A stretch of 58,138 nucleotides of DNA from Alphaproteobacteria bacterium (GCA_013151255.1 JAADIQ010000014.1:1-58138), one strand, 5' to 3'; positions 24,585-34,376 are shown, counted from the stretch's first letter. The notes: generated by a model not told the origin, from the letters alone. Numbers and translations: made by a program.

Positions 24585-25989
24585 TATGGCCCTCGCTATC
24601 TTGTTTACATCGCCGGCGCCACTCATTGCGATAGGCGCTTAGACCTTCGAGTTTAATTTGTTCGCACTTACTTGTTTCCCGCATACAATATTGGTCCGTG
24701 TTCCAATGAGCGAGCAGCAAACATCCCTGGGCTACGCCGTCGCTCCCTGACATGCGGGTAATCCTGCATCCGGGACGGAGTGAGGCGAGCAGCGCGCAAA
24801 GCGCTTCGTTCTGTGAAAAGCTGCCGTCAATAACAACCGGACCACTGGCGCCCAGCAAATCAAGCTCTAGATCTATCATCAACGCGGCATAAAGATTGGC
24901 TAATGCAAGACCAGAGCTAGGGTTTGCAACAATCTCCGCGCGCCGCCCCCCGAATGGACCGCTGCCGCCGCTAAAGTCCGGTAGGGCGAAGACCTTGTCA
25001 TCTATGACCGACTGTAAATCATGGACGGAACACTCGCCGCTTGTTTCACAACCAAGTCGTGTACAGATTTCTGCAAATTCGCGCCCGCCCATATACCGCG
25101 CACACGCGATCGGCGCGCCTGTAACATCAACATTCGCTAGCATGTCGCGATGCGGGTCAAGCTGGCTCAGATCACCGCTCGAATGCATGGCAACCACCCA
25201 TGTACCCGTCGAGACTACGACTGGACGAGCATCCCGCACCAATCCCATGAACCTTGCGTGGCTGGCGTTACTATCATGAACCCCTGTTAAAACCTGACAA
25301 TCAGAGGCAAGGCCGGTCGTTTTGGCGACAGGCGGCAGGACATTGCCCAAGACCATCCAGGCGGGCCGGACAGGCGCAAACTTCTCACGCCAACCAAGGC
25401 GGCCGACGAGAGAAGAGAAGGTATTTTCTTTCGGCGCCCATAGGTCGGTGTGTGAACCCAATGCCGACACCTCACACGCCGCAACCCCACACAGGCGCCA
25501 GGACCAATACTGTGCATAGGGAAGAATGTATTTCGCTGATTTAAATTCCTTAGAGAAACGTCTCGACTGCCAATATAATTGACGCCCAAGATTTAGCCCT
25601 GCAGGAAGCGCCGGCGAATAACTCTCACTGAACTCCGGTCGAAGCTGATCATATTCCTCATCACACTCGCGGACCCCTTCCCACTCATAGTCTAGAACCG
25701 GCAGCACAAGCCCGTTTCTCCCCTCACCCATGTCAGGGTGAATAAGGGCGGCGGCGGCGCCATGCGTTGCGACACATATATGGCTAATGGGATGGTCAAC
25801 AGCGACATGGCCAATTGTCGTTACCAGCCAATCCCAAATCGCCTCTACGTCATAGGATGGATAAATACCATCAGTACACAAATAGTTAGACTGTGTCCGT
25901 TGAAATTCGACCGAGCCATCAGCCGCCAATACGGTAAGTTTGAGATTGGTTTTGCCGATATCTACAACAAGAAGGGAATTCACCATCAT
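24577..25989 (-). CDS. FGGY-family carbohydrate kinase, probable L-rhamnulokinase
   Basis: About 470 aa. The ATP-binding phosphate-1 motif DIGKTNLKLTV is at the N-terminus, followed by HGAAAALIHPD, TGVHDSNASHA (phosphate-2 region) and VVSTGTWVVAM; VIDGSFSQNEAL lies near the end. This is the FGGY ribulo/fuculo/rhamnulokinase fold. Flanking genes for rhamnose isomerase and rhamnulose-1-phosphate aldolase make L-rhamnulose the best substrate guess. It is divergent from the aldolase gene and overlaps the DeoR gene downstream by 8 nt. The start ATG at 25989 is chosen over a TTG at 26022; no strong ribosome-binding site marks either. Confidence 0.88.
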   Translation of the reverse strand: MMVNSLLVVDIGKTNLKLTVLAADGSVEFQRTQSNYLCTDGIYPSYDVEAIWDWLVTTIGHVAVDHPISHICVATHGAAAALIHPDMGEGRNGLVLPVLDYEWEGVRECDEEYDQLRPEFSESYSPALPAGLNLGRQLYWQSRRFSKEFKSAKYILPYAQYWSWRLCGVAACEVSALGSHTDLWAPKENTFSSLVGRLGWREKFAPVRPAWMVLGNVLPPVAKTTGLASDCQVLTGVHDSNASHARFMGLVRDARPVVVSTGTWVVAMHSSGDLSQLDPHRDMLANVDVTGAPIACARYMGGREFAEICTRLGCETSGECSVHDLQSVIDDKVFALPDFSGGSGPFGGRRAEIVANPSSGLALANLYAALMIDLELDLLGASGPVVIDGSFSQNEALCALLASLRPGCRITRMSGSDGVAQGCLLLAHWNTDQYCMRETSKCEQIKLEGLSAYRNEWRRRCKQDSEGHNA

Positions 25990-26055
25990 AGTCTTGAGAT
26001 CTCTTCGTTCCAGATGAGGCAACGCCTTGTCGCGGCTCTATAGGCATATTATCGG

Positions 26056-26085
26056 TTTTGAATGTTTTTGCAAGTTTTTGATTGT
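26056..26085. promoter_or_regulatory. Three 10-bp phased direct repeats in the rhamnose divergent promoter
   Basis: TTTTGAATGT (26056-26065), TTTTGCAAGT (26066-26075) and TTTTGATTGT (26076-26085) repeat at exactly one helical turn, so all three face the same side of the DNA. They lie midway between the divergent kinase/DeoR and aldolase starts. DeoR-family proteins often bind such repeated half-sites. Confidence 0.6.
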
Positions 26086-26142
26086 ATATGACGGATATTG
26101 TGCGATACTGCGTGCGAAATTCAACGCATTCAGGATTTATCC

Positions 26143-28242
26143 ATGCCCGCGGGACTTGAGAGCCATTGGACTGACGCCAAAGCGGCGGCCTTAAGTGAGC
26201 CGGAATTACTGCTTTACCGATCAAATCTGCTTGGGTCGGATTTGCGGATTACCAATTTCGGCGGCGGCAATACGTCCGCAAAGATTGCCAGCATTGATCC
26301 CCTCACCAATGAGGCAACCGAAGTTTTATGGGTGAAAGGGTCGGGCGGCGATCTTGGGTCGATGAAACTGGATGGTTTTGCGACTTTGTATCTGGAAAAT
26401 CTGCGACGCTTGAGGCCGCTCTACAAAGGCCTCGATCATGAAGACGAAATGGTCGGCTATCTTCCACACTGCACATTTAATCTCAATGCGCGCGCCGCCT
26501 CAATCGATACGCCTTTGCATGCGTTTATCCCGCACGCCCATGTCGATCATATGCATCCAGATTCGATTATCGCCATCGCCTGCGCCAAAGGCAGCGAGGT
26601 CTTAACCAAAGAGGTTTTCGAAGGGCGCCTGGGTTGGCTCGCCTGGCAAAGGCCAGGTTTCGACCTAGGATTGAAGCTGGGCGATTTGGCCGAGGCAAAC
26701 CCATCCCTCAACGGCGTAATTCTCCAGGGACACGGGTTGTTTACATGGGCCGATGCGTCGAAAGCATGCTACTTGAAAACACTGGAAATGATTCAGCTTG
26801 CGACCGACTGGCTTGACGCAAAAGACATGGGCGCGGCGTTTGGCGAGCGGCGCGTTGCGGACCCTTTTGATGCGGATGAACGAAGAAAAATCGCGTCCGC
26901 TTTGATGCCGATCATTCGCGGTAAAATAAGCCAATCCAGCCCGAAAATCGGCCACCTCAACGATTGTCAAACCGTGCTTGATTTTGTCGACGCTGCACGC
27001 GTCGATGAGCTCGCCGCGATTGGCACGTCATGTCCGGATCATTTCCTGCGAACAAAAATTCGCCCGTTAGTACTCGATATTGATCCTAAGGCAGGTTCAA
27101 TTGAACAAGCCGTCACATCAGCGACGTTATCGCTAGACCAGAAACTTGAAAACTATCGCATAGAGTACGGCTCTTATTATGAGCGATGCCGACGCGAAAC
27201 GAGCCCGGCCATGCGCGATGCCAACGCTGTTGTCTATCTGGCGCCGGGTATTGGCATGTTTACCTTCGCACGGGACAAAGCAACGGCGCGCATCGCTGGT
27301 GAGTTTTACGTGAACGCCATCAACGTCATGCGCGGCGCGGAAAATGCCGGCGGGTATGTCGGCCTTGCAGAACAAGAAGCCTTCGATATTGAATACTGGC
27401 TGCTGGAAGAAGCTAAACTCCAGCGGATGCCGAAACCGAAACGCCTTGCCGGAAAAGTAGCGCTGATTACCGGCGGCGCGGGCGGCATAGGCGCGGCAAC
27501 CGCAAGGCGGCTGTTGAAGGACGGCGCCTGCGTTATGCTTGCGGACATAGACGGTAGCTCCGTTATGTCTATGGCTAACGAACTTGCAGAAGAGTTCTCC
27601 AGCGACGTCGTTGCCGCTGTGCAGTGCGACGTTACAAACGAGGCGGCCGTCGCGGCGGCGCTGCGTGAAATTGCGGTTACGTTTGGCGGTATTGATATCC
27701 TCGTTTCTAATGCGGGGATCGCCAGCGCTGCGCCGCTTGACGAAACCAGCCTCGATTTGTGGAACCGCAACATAAACGTTTTAGCCACCGGCTATTTTCT
27801 GATGACGCGCGAGACTTTCAAGGTCATGAAACAACAAGACCGTGGCGGCTCGATCATTTTCGTCGGCAGCAAAAACGCCCTCGTCGCTTCGTCGAACGCG
27901 GTTGCCTATTGCACGGCCAAAGCGGCTGAGTTGCAATTAGCGCGTGTTGTCGCGCTTGAAGGCGCGCCCTTTGGCGTCCGCTGCAACGTGGTCAACCCGG
28001 ACGCGGTCTTGAGGGGGTCAAAAATCTGGAGCGGCGACTGGAAGAAAGAACGCGCGCAAGCCTATTCCATAACCGAAGCCGAACTTGAAGAACATTATCG
28101 CCAGCGTAGCCTTCTTAAGCGTAATGTGTATCCTGAAGATATCGCGGAAGCCATCGCATTTTTCGCGTCGGACGTCTCAGCGAAGTCGACCGGCAACATC
28201 ATCAATGTCGACGCCGGTCATGCACCGGCTTTTACGCGGTAA
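26143..28242 (+). CDS. Bifunctional rhamnulose-1-phosphate aldolase / short-chain dehydrogenase
   Basis: A 699-aa fusion matching the RhaE/RhaEW type. Residues about 1-420 are a class II aldolase/epimerase domain with NFGGGNTSAKI, WVKGSGGDLG and zinc-ligand HAHVDHMHPD. Residues about 430-699 are a short-chain dehydrogenase with the Rossmann motif ITGGAGGIGAATARRL and catalytic YCTAKAA. The aldolase splits L-rhamnulose-1-phosphate into DHAP and L-lactaldehyde; the second domain oxidises lactaldehyde to L-lactate in characterised homologues. The ATG at 26143 has AGGA 7 nt upstream. The gene heads the run aldolase-rhaI-lldD-phyH. Confidence 0.95.
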   Translation: MPAGLESHWTDAKAAALSEPELLLYRSNLLGSDLRITNFGGGNTSAKIASIDPLTNEATEVLWVKGSGGDLGSMKLDGFATLYLENLRRLRPLYKGLDHEDEMVGYLPHCTFNLNARAASIDTPLHAFIPHAHVDHMHPDSIIAIACAKGSEVLTKEVFEGRLGWLAWQRPGFDLGLKLGDLAEANPSLNGVILQGHGLFTWADASKACYLKTLEMIQLATDWLDAKDMGAAFGERRVADPFDADERRKIASALMPIIRGKISQSSPKIGHLNDCQTVLDFVDAARVDELAAIGTSCPDHFLRTKIRPLVLDIDPKAGSIEQAVTSATLSLDQKLENYRIEYGSYYERCRRETSPAMRDANAVVYLAPGIGMFTFARDKATARIAGEFYVNAINVMRGAENAGGYVGLAEQEAFDIEYWLLEEAKLQRMPKPKRLAGKVALITGGAGGIGAATARRLLKDGACVMLADIDGSSVMSMANELAEEFSSDVVAAVQCDVTNEAAVAAALREIAVTFGGIDILVSNAGIASAAPLDETSLDLWNRNINVLATGYFLMTRETFKVMKQQDRGGSIIFVGSKNALVASSNAVAYCTAKAAELQLARVVALEGAPFGVRCNVVNPDAVLRGSKIWSGDWKKERAQAYSITEAELEEHYRQRSLLKRNVYPEDIAEAIAFFASDVSAKSTGNIINVDAGHAPAFTR

Positions 28243-28264
28243 CGGTGCGATAGGGAAGATAGTT

Positions 28265-29557
28265 ATGACCGGGATCTTTGATGCGGAGTTTGTCGGCGCC
28301 CATAACCGGTTGCATCGCGCAGCGCTTAACGATGACTATGAAGCGCTCGGACGCAAGCTTGAGCGACGCGGCATTGATATATCCGCCATTACCACGGCTG
28401 CGCAAATATTCTCCGTTGCCATTCCCAGCTGGGGCGTCGGCACGGGCGGCACACGTTTCGCCCGTTTCCCGGGAGCAGCTGAGCCGCGCAACGTAATGGA
28501 AAAGCTCGAAGATTGCGCAGTCATCAACCGGCTAACGTGCTGCACGCCTGAAGTCTCGCCGCATTTTCCCTGGGACCATGTCGATGATCTATCTGAGGTA
28601 CGCGCCGCGGCGCAGGCGCTTGGTCTGTCCTTCGCGTCCATCAACTCCAATACGTTTCAAGACCAACCAGGCCAGACGCATTCCTATAAATTCGGCAGCC
28701 TTACCCACACCGACAAAGCCATGCGCGAACAAGCGATCGCGCATAATATTGATTGCATCGCCTATGGCGAAACACTTGGCGCTAAATCACTGACAGTCTG
28801 GATCGCCGATGGGTCGAATTTTCCCGGCCAGCAGCACTTCACAAGCGCACTCGAGCGATACCTAGACTCGATGCACGAGATATACGCCGCCCTGCCTGGC
28901 GACTGGCGCATATTTATCGAACATAAAATGTTTGAGCCGGCATTTTATTCAACTGTAATACAAGATTGGGGCACCAGCGTTCTGTGCGCGATGGAGTTAG
29001 GCGAAAAAGCTTACTCTTTAGTCGATCTTGGCCATCACGCGCCGAACGTCAATATAGAGATGATCGTTGCGCGCCTCATCCAGTTCAAAAAACTTGCAGG
29101 CTTTCATTTCAACGATTCAAAATATGGCGATGACGATCTCGATAGCGGTTCAATTCACCCCTATCAGCAATTTCTTGTTTTCAACGAGCTTGTCGATGCA
29201 GAACAGCGCGGCGCCCCGGAATTCAATCCCGCCTATATGCTTGATCAATCGCACAACGTCACCGACCCGATTGAAAGCCTGATGAATTCCGCGATGAGCG
29301 TGCAGCGGTCCTATGTGCAGGCGCTATTGGTTGACCGCGCAGCGCTTAACGGCTTTCAACAGGAAAACGATGCGTTGATGGCTTCAAACACGCTCAAATT
29401 CGCTTTCGAAACTGACGTGGCGCCAATCCTCGCCATGGCGCGCGCCAATCGCGGCGGCGCAATTGACCCGATTGCTTGCTATCGCGCGGGCGACTATCGT
29501 AATTTGCTCACGCCAAAACGCCCGCCCATTGCGGGCGGCGCGTCCGGCATCGTTTGA
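28265..29557 (+). CDS. rhaI: L-rhamnose isomerase (RhaI type)
   Basis: A 430-aa enzyme from the ATG at 28265, which has AGGGAAG ahead of it; the open frame upstream overlaps the aldolase gene and is not coding. Motifs of the Pseudomonas-type rhamnose isomerase are visible: IPSWGVGTGGTRFARFPG early, IEHKMFEPAFYSTVIQDWG, SLVDLGHHAPNVNIE and GFHFNDSKYGDDDLDSGS, which hold metal ligands of the TIM barrel. It converts L-rhamnose to L-rhamnulose in the cytoplasm. It starts 22 nt after the aldolase stop, and its own stop overlaps a possible TTG start of the next gene. Confidence 0.95.
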   Translation: MTGIFDAEFVGAHNRLHRAALNDDYEALGRKLERRGIDISAITTAAQIFSVAIPSWGVGTGGTRFARFPGAAEPRNVMEKLEDCAVINRLTCCTPEVSPHFPWDHVDDLSEVRAAAQALGLSFASINSNTFQDQPGQTHSYKFGSLTHTDKAMREQAIAHNIDCIAYGETLGAKSLTVWIADGSNFPGQQHFTSALERYLDSMHEIYAALPGDWRIFIEHKMFEPAFYSTVIQDWGTSVLCAMELGEKAYSLVDLGHHAPNVNIEMIVARLIQFKKLAGFHFNDSKYGDDDLDSGSIHPYQQFLVFNELVDAEQRGAPEFNPAYMLDQSHNVTDPIESLMNSAMSVQRSYVQALLVDRAALNGFQQENDALMASNTLKFAFETDVAPILAMARANRGGAIDPIACYRAGDYRNLLTPKRPPIAGGASGIV

Positions 29558-29568
29558 CGGCGTTCAGC

Positions 29569-30723
29569 ATGACCTCATTGGATAGATGTTTTAACATAGC
29601 CGATCTTCGACAGGCCGCCAAACGCGCCCTGCCCGCGCCAATGTTTCACTACATCGATGGCGGCGCTGACGATGAGGTGACGCTCCGGCGCAACACAAGC
29701 GCGTTTGACGACTATGAACTGATCCCGTCGCAATTAAATGATATCGAATCCATCAACTTAAAAACCTCTCTGTTCGGAAAAAAACTCGACCTGCCGTTCT
29801 TTTTATCTCCAACCGGCATGTCGCGACTATTTCATCACGGTAAAGAGCTTGCCGTAGCGCGCGCTGCAGAAACGCATGGCGCGCTTTATTGTCTTTCTAC
29901 ACTCGCAACAACAAGTCTTGAGGAGATTGCCGCCGCCCATCCGGGGCCTAAGATGTTTCAGGTCTATATCCTCAAAGACAGAGGCCTCACCCGCGAACTC
30001 GTGGCGCGTTGCAAAGCGGCGCAATATGATGCGCTGTGCCTCACCGCCGATACGCCGCTTGCAGGCAATCGCGAACGCGATTTGCGCACCGGCATGACCA
30101 TGCCGCCGCGGTTTACGCTCTCCAGCCTATGGAGCTTTGCGACCCACCCGGCATGGGCGTTTAACTTCCTATTAAGCCCGGATTTTAGCCTCGCCAATGT
30201 CTCCCATCGCGTCGATGCGCTTGGCGGCGGGTCCATGGCGTTGATCGATTATGTTAACAGCCAGTTTGACCGCACCCTCACCTGGCGCGACGCCGAATGG
30301 CTGGCCGAGGAATGGGGCGGACCTTTTGTTATCAAAGGCCTTCAGTCTGCAGAGGATGCGCAACGCGCACGCGACATCGGCGCCAGCGCCATCATGATTT
30401 CCAACCATGGCGGGCGCCAACTTGATGGCGCGCCTGCACCGATGGATTGCATCGAGCCGATACGCGACGCCGTAGGAAACGATATTGAACTGATTGTCGA
30501 CGGCGGCATTCGCCGCGGCAACCACATCGTCAAGGCGCTCGCACTCGGCGCTGACGCTTGCTCGATTGGCCGCGCCTATCTTTATGGCCTCGCTGCAGGC
30601 GGCGAAGCCGGCGTCTATCGCTCCATCGAAATTCTGAAAACCGAAACCGAGCGCACAATGGCGCTCCTGGGCTGCCGCGAGGTCACGAACCTGAACGCCG
30701 CCCATATTGTCAAACGGCGCTGA
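29569..30723 (+). CDS. lldD: FMN-dependent alpha-hydroxy-acid dehydrogenase, probable L-lactate dehydrogenase
   Basis: A TIM-barrel flavoenzyme of about 384 aa. FHYIDGGADDEVTLRRN near the start, LPFFLSPTGMSRL, the FMN-site FVIKGLQSAEDA and the catalytic SNHGGRQLDG (His as base, Arg for the carboxylate) identify the family. In this operon, the aldolase/dehydrogenase fusion makes L-lactate, so oxidation of L-lactate to pyruvate is the natural role. A TTG at 29554 would overlap the rhaI stop (TTGA); the ATG at 29569 is used here without a clear ribosome-binding site. Other 2-hydroxy acids cannot be excluded. Confidence 0.9.
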   Translation: MTSLDRCFNIADLRQAAKRALPAPMFHYIDGGADDEVTLRRNTSAFDDYELIPSQLNDIESINLKTSLFGKKLDLPFFLSPTGMSRLFHHGKELAVARAAETHGALYCLSTLATTSLEEIAAAHPGPKMFQVYILKDRGLTRELVARCKAAQYDALCLTADTPLAGNRERDLRTGMTMPPRFTLSSLWSFATHPAWAFNFLLSPDFSLANVSHRVDALGGGSMALIDYVNSQFDRTLTWRDAEWLAEEWGGPFVIKGLQSAEDAQRARDIGASAIMISNHGGRQLDGAPAPMDCIEPIRDAVGNDIELIVDGGIRRGNHIVKALALGADACSIGRAYLYGLAAGGEAGVYRSIEILKTETERTMALLGCREVTNLNAAHIVKRR

Positions 30724-30739
30724 AAATTGGGGAATCGAT

Positions 30740-31549
30740 ATGAAGACGGATTTGTCAGATGAGCAAGTTTCTCGTTATCGCGAGGATGGGTTTTTAAAGA
30801 TTGAGACGTTTCTCGACGCCGGTGAATTGAATAATTGGCGCGCGCTCATCGACAATGCCGTCAACACACGAGATGAACGTATTCCAGGGGCTAATGATGA
30901 CGGCCGTCTAGGCGATGACTACTACGACAATGTTTTCAAGCAGCGCGTCAATCTCTGGCAAACCAGTGATGCGGTGAGGGGCCTAGTTCTTAATGAAAAT
31001 ATCGGCCGCATGGCAGCGGCGCTGGAAGATGTGCCAGCAGTCCGGCTGTGGCATGATCAAGCGCTCTATAAAGGGCCATGGGCAAATCCCACTTCCTGGC
31101 ACATTGACGATCCTTATTGGTCCTTCTACTCACGAAACGCGACGACGATATGGATTGCGCTTGACGACACAACCATGCAGAACGGCGCGCTTTATTTTCT
31201 TCCCGGCGCCTACAAACAAGCCACATATGACAACGTTTTGATTGGCAAAAATGTTGGGGCTCTTTTTGATGTCTATAAAGATTGGACGCACTGCCAACCA
31301 ACATGTGTTGAAATGAAGGCGGGGGACGCAAGTTTCCATAATGGGCTAACACCACATGCAGCAGGGCCGAACATGACGCCAATGTCACGGCGCGCATTTT
31401 CCATCATTTTCATGCCCGACGGATCGACGTTCAATGGTCAACGCAACGTGTTGCCGGAAAAACTCTTTGAATGCCTCTCAATTGGTGATGCGCTTGAAGA
31501 CGACGAATTAAACCCTGTCGTGTTTCAGGCGAAGCAGCCAAGGCGTTGA
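30740..31549 (+). CDS. Phytanoyl-CoA dioxygenase (PhyH) family protein
   Basis: A 269-aa Fe(II)/2-oxoglutarate dioxygenase from the ATG at 30740, preceded by GGGGAA. The iron-binding HxD is in SWHIDDPYW (about residue 122), the distal His in FHNGLTPHAAGPN, and the 2-oxoglutarate Arg in MSRRAFSIIF. It closes the rhamnose operon with a 16-nt gap to lldD. PhyH proteins hydroxylate or demethylate diverse small molecules. Here it may act on a modified rhamnose (for example O-methylated) or on the aglycone; this is a guess from context. It is not needed for the standard rhamnose pathway. Confidence 0.85.
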   Translation: MKTDLSDEQVSRYREDGFLKIETFLDAGELNNWRALIDNAVNTRDERIPGANDDGRLGDDYYDNVFKQRVNLWQTSDAVRGLVLNENIGRMAAALEDVPAVRLWHDQALYKGPWANPTSWHIDDPYWSFYSRNATTIWIALDDTTMQNGALYFLPGAYKQATYDNVLIGKNVGALFDVYKDWTHCQPTCVEMKAGDASFHNGLTPHAAGPNMTPMSRRAFSIIFMPDGSTFNGQRNVLPEKLFECLSIGDALEDDELNPVVFQAKQPRR

Positions 31550-31577
31550 ACGGTTCTCATCTATTCCTTTTTCGGGC

Positions 31578-34373
31578 TTAATTCGCGCAAAGCGTCATAG
31601 CGAAAGCGTATGCGCCAGAAGGGACCCTCAAGATTTTGGCGCCTTCATTTTCTTGAAGTATTTCGATTTCTGAGCAGCTGTGAATATCGCTTTCCCCTTC
31701 GGTCAGCGAGCCGTCCTCAAATGGCGGCAGCGTGATGATGGCGGATGTGTTCGGCGGAATGTCGACACCCAGTTCAAACTTCTGTCCGGTAAGCCGCCAG
31801 GCGCTCTTAATGTCGCCGCGACGGCTCGTATAAACGGCATTGGCATAGGTTAGCCCGCCGCCAATATGCGGATGGATTGATATCTCCTTGAAGGCTGGCG
31901 CATCTGTTGTTGTGTCGATGCCGGCCAAGTATCGGTAGAGCCATTCACCAACCGAACCGAAGGCGTAATGGTTGAAGGAATTCATCAACTCCTGAAAGCC
32001 GCCTTCGGGCGTCCAGCTGTCCCAGCGTTCCCATATTGATGTGGCGCCGTGCTTAATACAGTACCCCCAAGAGGGATACTCCTCGCTACGCAAGATTTGA
32101 AAAGCGATGTCCGTATGGCCCAGGTCGCAAAGAACCGGAAGCAAGAGGTTGATGCTAAGAAAACCACAAGACAGACGCCCGCCGCGCGCTTCTATATCTG
32201 CAACGAGATGTCGCCCGGCGGCTGCACGTATATCATCTGGCAACAGATCAAACCCAAGCGCTAGAAGATAGCTGGTTTGCGTGTTCCCGGCGACGCGGCC
32301 TTGTCCGTCAACAAATTCGCGGACAAACGCGGTTCTGATATCCTGAAAAAGGAGCTCATACGATAGTGCTTCCTCAAGCATTCCTAGCGCCTTCGCCATT
32401 TGCGCCATCAGGCGCGCGCAGCGCGCATAAAAAGCAGTCGCTATGAGTGGTTTTGGCGTGGCTGGGTCTGGCGCCAGCCAGTCTCCAAAATTGAGGTTCA
32501 GGCAGCGCGTGCGGACATGGCCGGGATTGGCGCGCTGCAAAAACGCCATCCATTTTGTCATGGCGTCCCAGTTGCGCTCGACAATTGCCGTATCGCCATA
32601 CATTGAATACATCGTCCAGGGCACAATAATCCCTGCTTCAGCCCATCCTGGGGCGCCGCCTATCCCGAAAATAATGCAAGGCGCCGTATCGGGAAACTGG
32701 CCGTCATCGAGTTGAGCGTCCGTGACATCAACCATCCACTTGGAGAAGAATGCACTGACATCCATATTGAATGCAGCGGTCCGCGCGAAGACTTGCGCAT
32801 CCCCCAACCATCCGAGGCGCTCATCACGTTGCGGACAATCCGTTGGAATACTGATGAAATTGCTCTTCTGGCTCCGTATAATATTGCTTTGCAACTGATT
32901 GATAAGCGGATCTGAGCATGAGAACGCGCCGGTCCTTGGCGTCTGCGTCATTATCACCCGCCCGATAAGCGTGTCGGTTTCGGGCGCATGCGTGAGACCG
33001 GACACCTCGACATAGCGAAACCCGTGATAGGTAAATAATGGCTCGTATGTTTCCTCGCCGGCGCCAGAAAGTATGTAGACATCTTCTGATTTCGCGGATC
33101 GGAGATTTTCGGTATAGAGCGTCCCGTCGTCATGAAGCGCTTCGCCATGCCGTAACGTTATGCGTTGTCCTTTAAGGCCGCGCGTGCGCAACCGCACCCG
33201 GCCCACCATATTCTCTCCGAGATCGAAAATGTAACAGCCCTCGCCGGTTTGCCTTACGCTAATGGGGCCAAGCTCCTCAACCACACGAATGGGTTGCGCC
33301 TTCTCCGCCACAAGCTGCGCCGATGCCGCGGAATCAACGACGGGTTCATACCACTTCGCATCGTCATAGGCTGGCTCCGTCCAACCGGTAAGGTTCCGGC
33401 GCGCATCGCAAAGTTCGCCCATCAGGAAGTCGGAATATGACACCGGCCCCGCATTAACGCGCCAGCTATCGTCCGTTTTGATCAGCATCTGTTCGCCATC
33501 TTCAAACTCTATGACGAGTTGGGCCAGCAGGCTGGGTCTCATGCCATAATGCCCGGCGCGGCGCCGGGAGGTGGGGCCAACATATCCAGCATACCAGCCT
33601 TCGCCGAGGATTGCGCAAAGTGTATTGACGCCTGGCTTAAGGCTGTGCGTTACATCATAGGCTTGGTATTCGATGCGTTTGTGATAGTCGGTCCACCCTG
33701 GTGCGAAGACGCGGTCGTCTGCATCATGATGATTGACCATCGCCCGGTATACACCCCGAGCAGTTGTATAAAGGCGCGCTTTTACTACGGTACGGTCGAG
33801 GTCGAATGTTTTTCGCAGGTAGAAAAGCGGCGCCGATTCGATGGCTGTTGTCATTGGAAATGATTTGTCCATAGAAAAGTCGGACCCGGGCGCATCAATG
33901 CCCTCTGGCGAAGCCATCGGCCCGCCAATCCAGTCGGCGCCCCACGCTTCGGGTTCAAGAAGACCCATTTCCCACCAGGCCGGGAGGCTCCAACAACTCT
34001 GGTCTTGCTCATCCCAAACACACACCGCCCACCAACAGCGTTGCATGGTCGCAAGGCTGCGGCCCTGGTAGCGGATATCAAGCGTTTCATCCGCAACAAC
34101 CCTTCCTGAATCCCATAGGTCGCCGATACGCTGATCAAGCATTTCGCGCGTAGATGCGACAAGGATCTGATATGCTGTCTGCCGGCGGCCCCGTCCTGCG
34201 CCACAAAGCAACCAAGACAGATGCGGCAATGGCGCATCGATTGCGAGTGGTTGGCGCAGATGTTCGCACCGTAAATCGGTAGGACGCAACGCCTCCGGCA
34301 CGGTAGTCGATACTGTTTCGCGCCGTTTAGTCGGCAGGAAATCAGATTGGGTTGTCGGTTCAATAATCGACAT
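31578..34373 (-). CDS. GH78 alpha-L-rhamnosidase, RamA type
   Basis: A 931-aa rhamnosidase without a signal peptide. Domains in order: N-terminal sandwich (RPTDLRCEHLRQPLAID), the rhamnose-binding CBM-like region (VYRAMVNHHDADDRVFAPGWTDY split over two motifs), the (alpha/alpha)6 catalytic barrel with DCPQRDERLGWLGDAQVF near residue 515, and a C-terminal sandwich after GATSIWERWDSW, which carries the second catalytic Glu region. This is the classical signature of bacterial alpha-L-rhamnosidases acting on flavonoid or terpenoid rhamnosides. The start may be ATG 34373 or TTG 34376. It is divergent from a TonB receptor. Confidence 0.93.
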   Translation of the reverse strand: MSIIEPTTQSDFLPTKRRETVSTTVPEALRPTDLRCEHLRQPLAIDAPLPHLSWLLCGAGRGRRQTAYQILVASTREMLDQRIGDLWDSGRVVADETLDIRYQGRSLATMQRCWWAVCVWDEQDQSCWSLPAWWEMGLLEPEAWGADWIGGPMASPEGIDAPGSDFSMDKSFPMTTAIESAPLFYLRKTFDLDRTVVKARLYTTARGVYRAMVNHHDADDRVFAPGWTDYHKRIEYQAYDVTHSLKPGVNTLCAILGEGWYAGYVGPTSRRRAGHYGMRPSLLAQLVIEFEDGEQMLIKTDDSWRVNAGPVSYSDFLMGELCDARRNLTGWTEPAYDDAKWYEPVVDSAASAQLVAEKAQPIRVVEELGPISVRQTGEGCYIFDLGENMVGRVRLRTRGLKGQRITLRHGEALHDDGTLYTENLRSAKSEDVYILSGAGEETYEPLFTYHGFRYVEVSGLTHAPETDTLIGRVIMTQTPRTGAFSCSDPLINQLQSNIIRSQKSNFISIPTDCPQRDERLGWLGDAQVFARTAAFNMDVSAFFSKWMVDVTDAQLDDGQFPDTAPCIIFGIGGAPGWAEAGIIVPWTMYSMYGDTAIVERNWDAMTKWMAFLQRANPGHVRTRCLNLNFGDWLAPDPATPKPLIATAFYARCARLMAQMAKALGMLEEALSYELLFQDIRTAFVREFVDGQGRVAGNTQTSYLLALGFDLLPDDIRAAAGRHLVADIEARGGRLSCGFLSINLLLPVLCDLGHTDIAFQILRSEEYPSWGYCIKHGATSIWERWDSWTPEGGFQELMNSFNHYAFGSVGEWLYRYLAGIDTTTDAPAFKEISIHPHIGGGLTYANAVYTSRRGDIKSAWRLTGQKFELGVDIPPNTSAIITLPPFEDGSLTEGESDIHSCSEIEILQENEGAKILRVPSGAYAFAMTLCAN

Positions 34374-34376
34374 CAA

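Noticed and set aside
28085-28264. Upstream extension of the rhamnose isomerase frame
   Set aside because: It overlaps the aldolase/dehydrogenase gene for about 160 nt and is not isomerase-like. The ATG at 28265 has a ribosome-binding site and a family-like start.
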